Below are positions 61,193 to 61,756 of a DNA stretch of 61,756 bases, in pieces (the stretch's first letter is position 1; the number at the start of each line of letters is the position of its first letter). Source of the stretch: Prevotella sp. Its GTDB lineage: Bacteria > Bacteroidota > Bacteroidia > Bacteroidales > Bacteroidaceae. A program made the position numbers and the translations under genes. The DNA is taken from NCBI GenBank assembly GCA_017960525.1, contig JAGCZA010000022.1, positions 1-61,756 of the forward strand. Direction: 5' to 3'. The notes under the pieces are model-generated. The model had not been told where the DNA came from, did no database searches, and was given only the letters and a program-made list of their open reading frames with translations.

Positions 61193-61756
61193 GTTGTTTA
61201 TCTCTCTTTTCCTACATCAAACCACAACTTTGCAGGATTATTTCTCTTTTAGTCATTGTTGTTTATCTCTCTTTTCCTACATCAAACCACAACAGGCGGG
61301 AGGGGCACAGGAGCCGCCCAGTCGTTGTTTATCTCTCTTTTCCTACATCAAACCACAACGGTAGTTAGCGCGTCTTGTGGCGTGTTAAGTTGTTTATCTC
61401 TCTTTTCCTACATCAAACCACAACGACGAGATGGTGCAGTACATCCACCAGTCGGTTGTTTATCTCTCTTTTCCTACATCAAACCACAACGATAGTTAGT
61501 TTTAACCTTACAAAAATCAAGTTGTTTATCTCTCTTTTCCTACATCAAACCACAACTATTGAGATTAACGGTGTTAAATTCGAATTGTTGTTTATCTCTC
61601 TTTTCCTACATCAAACCACAACTAATAATGTGTGCTTTATATTTTTTTTATTGTTGTTTATCTCTCTTTTCCTACATCAAACCACAACACGATAGTCCTC
61701 AATAGCTTGTTTCTGTTGGTTGTTTATCTCTCTTTTCCTACATCAAACCACAACGA
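61193..61756 (-). CRISPR. CRISPR array, nine repeats, probably type II
   Basis: Nine identical 36-bp repeats (plus strand starts GTTGTTTATCTCTC, ends ATCAAACCACAAC) begin at 61193, 61258, 61324, 61389, 61455, 61521, 61587, 61653 and 61719. The eight complete spacers are 29, 30, 29, 30, 30, 30, 30 and 30 bp. The array continues past the window edge. Repeat and spacer lengths and the nearby anti-repeat favour type II; crRNAs would then be read leftward, starting GTTGTGGTTTGATG. No cas genes lie in the window, so they are expected to the right or elsewhere. No spacer was seen to match the rest of this window. Confidence 0.97.

Noticed and set aside
61360-61520. Spacers 3 and 5 both start with a (g/a)TAGTTAG word
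   Set aside because: The resemblance covers under ten bases and the rest differ, so common origin is not supported.
61144-61695. ORFs encoding repeated LFISLFLHQTTT peptides
   Set aside because: They are translations of the CRISPR repeats, not genes.
1-61756. Complete insertion sequences, prophage genes, tRNA or rRNA genes
   Set aside because: No transposase, integrase, phage structural gene or cloverleaf sequence was recognised on either strand; only short repeat elements are present.

Overview
The window looks like a chromosome segment from a Bacteroidales bacterium, most likely a Prevotellaceae member. The evidence is the promoter grammar (TTTG, about 20 bases, TAnnTTTG, with many copies of TACCTTTG), weak ribosome binding sites, type IX secretion genes (a PorT-like protein and a 2660-residue SprA/Sov), BspA-type leucine-rich repeat proteins, a C10 (streptopain-like) peptidase, DUF4421 and DUF5686 outer-membrane proteins, and plant-polysaccharide hydrolases (GH28, GH51). 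Most of the sequence is moderately GC-rich. The exceptions are a BspA gene, a HEPN/MNT pair and a restriction-modification pair, which are visibly more AT-rich.

Layout. 1-3495: end of the respiratory complex I operon (nuoL partial, nuoM, nuoN). 3710-6895: MntA/HepT toxin-antitoxin pair, a chimeric BspA-like surface protein and a GNAT acetyltransferase. 7211-14890: a GntR-regulated ABC transporter followed by a MacB/MacA/TolC-like tripartite export operon. 14894-19690: TrmH-type methyltransferase, glycine-zipper lipoprotein, polyprenol-phosphate mannosyltransferase-like enzyme, membrane-anchored HTH protein, NfeD/SPFH pair and ferredoxin. 19904-30297: PorT-like protein, aroA, a small membrane protein and the giant sprA. 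30821-35142: a small secreted protein with an elaborate leader, a type II restriction-modification pair, a GH28 enzyme and a candidate free-standing small RNA. 35162-41318: DUF4421 protein, Kef-type antiporter, small orphan, TonB-dependent receptor and a membrane protein. 41638-51446: multidomain C10 peptidase, then rimP-nusA-infB with inverted-repeat elements between its genes. 51836-60824: GH51 arabinofuranosidase, TamB and DUF5686 barrel in one tightly packed run. 60990-61756: candidate tracrRNA and a CRISPR array that runs off the right edge.

The most unusual structure is not a protein. Four intergenic regions (6985-7065, 18363-18421, 30446-30504, 51774-51832) each carry three or four copies of a 15-base quasi-palindrome, TTTGGTTCGTCCAAA or its complement, spaced by exactly 7 variable bases so that the period is always 22 bp. 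A second family, 33-bp GC-rich REP-like sequences in inverted pairs, flanks nusA inside its own operon. The CRISPR array has nine identical 36-bp repeats and 29-30 bp spacers. An anti-repeat about 180 bp to its left, followed by a hairpin and T-runs, points to a type II (Cas9) system whose cas genes lie outside the window. Other candidates are a roughly 90-nt small RNA at 35050-35142, an attenuator-like hairpin in the rimP leader, and a possible alternative TamB outer-membrane partner.
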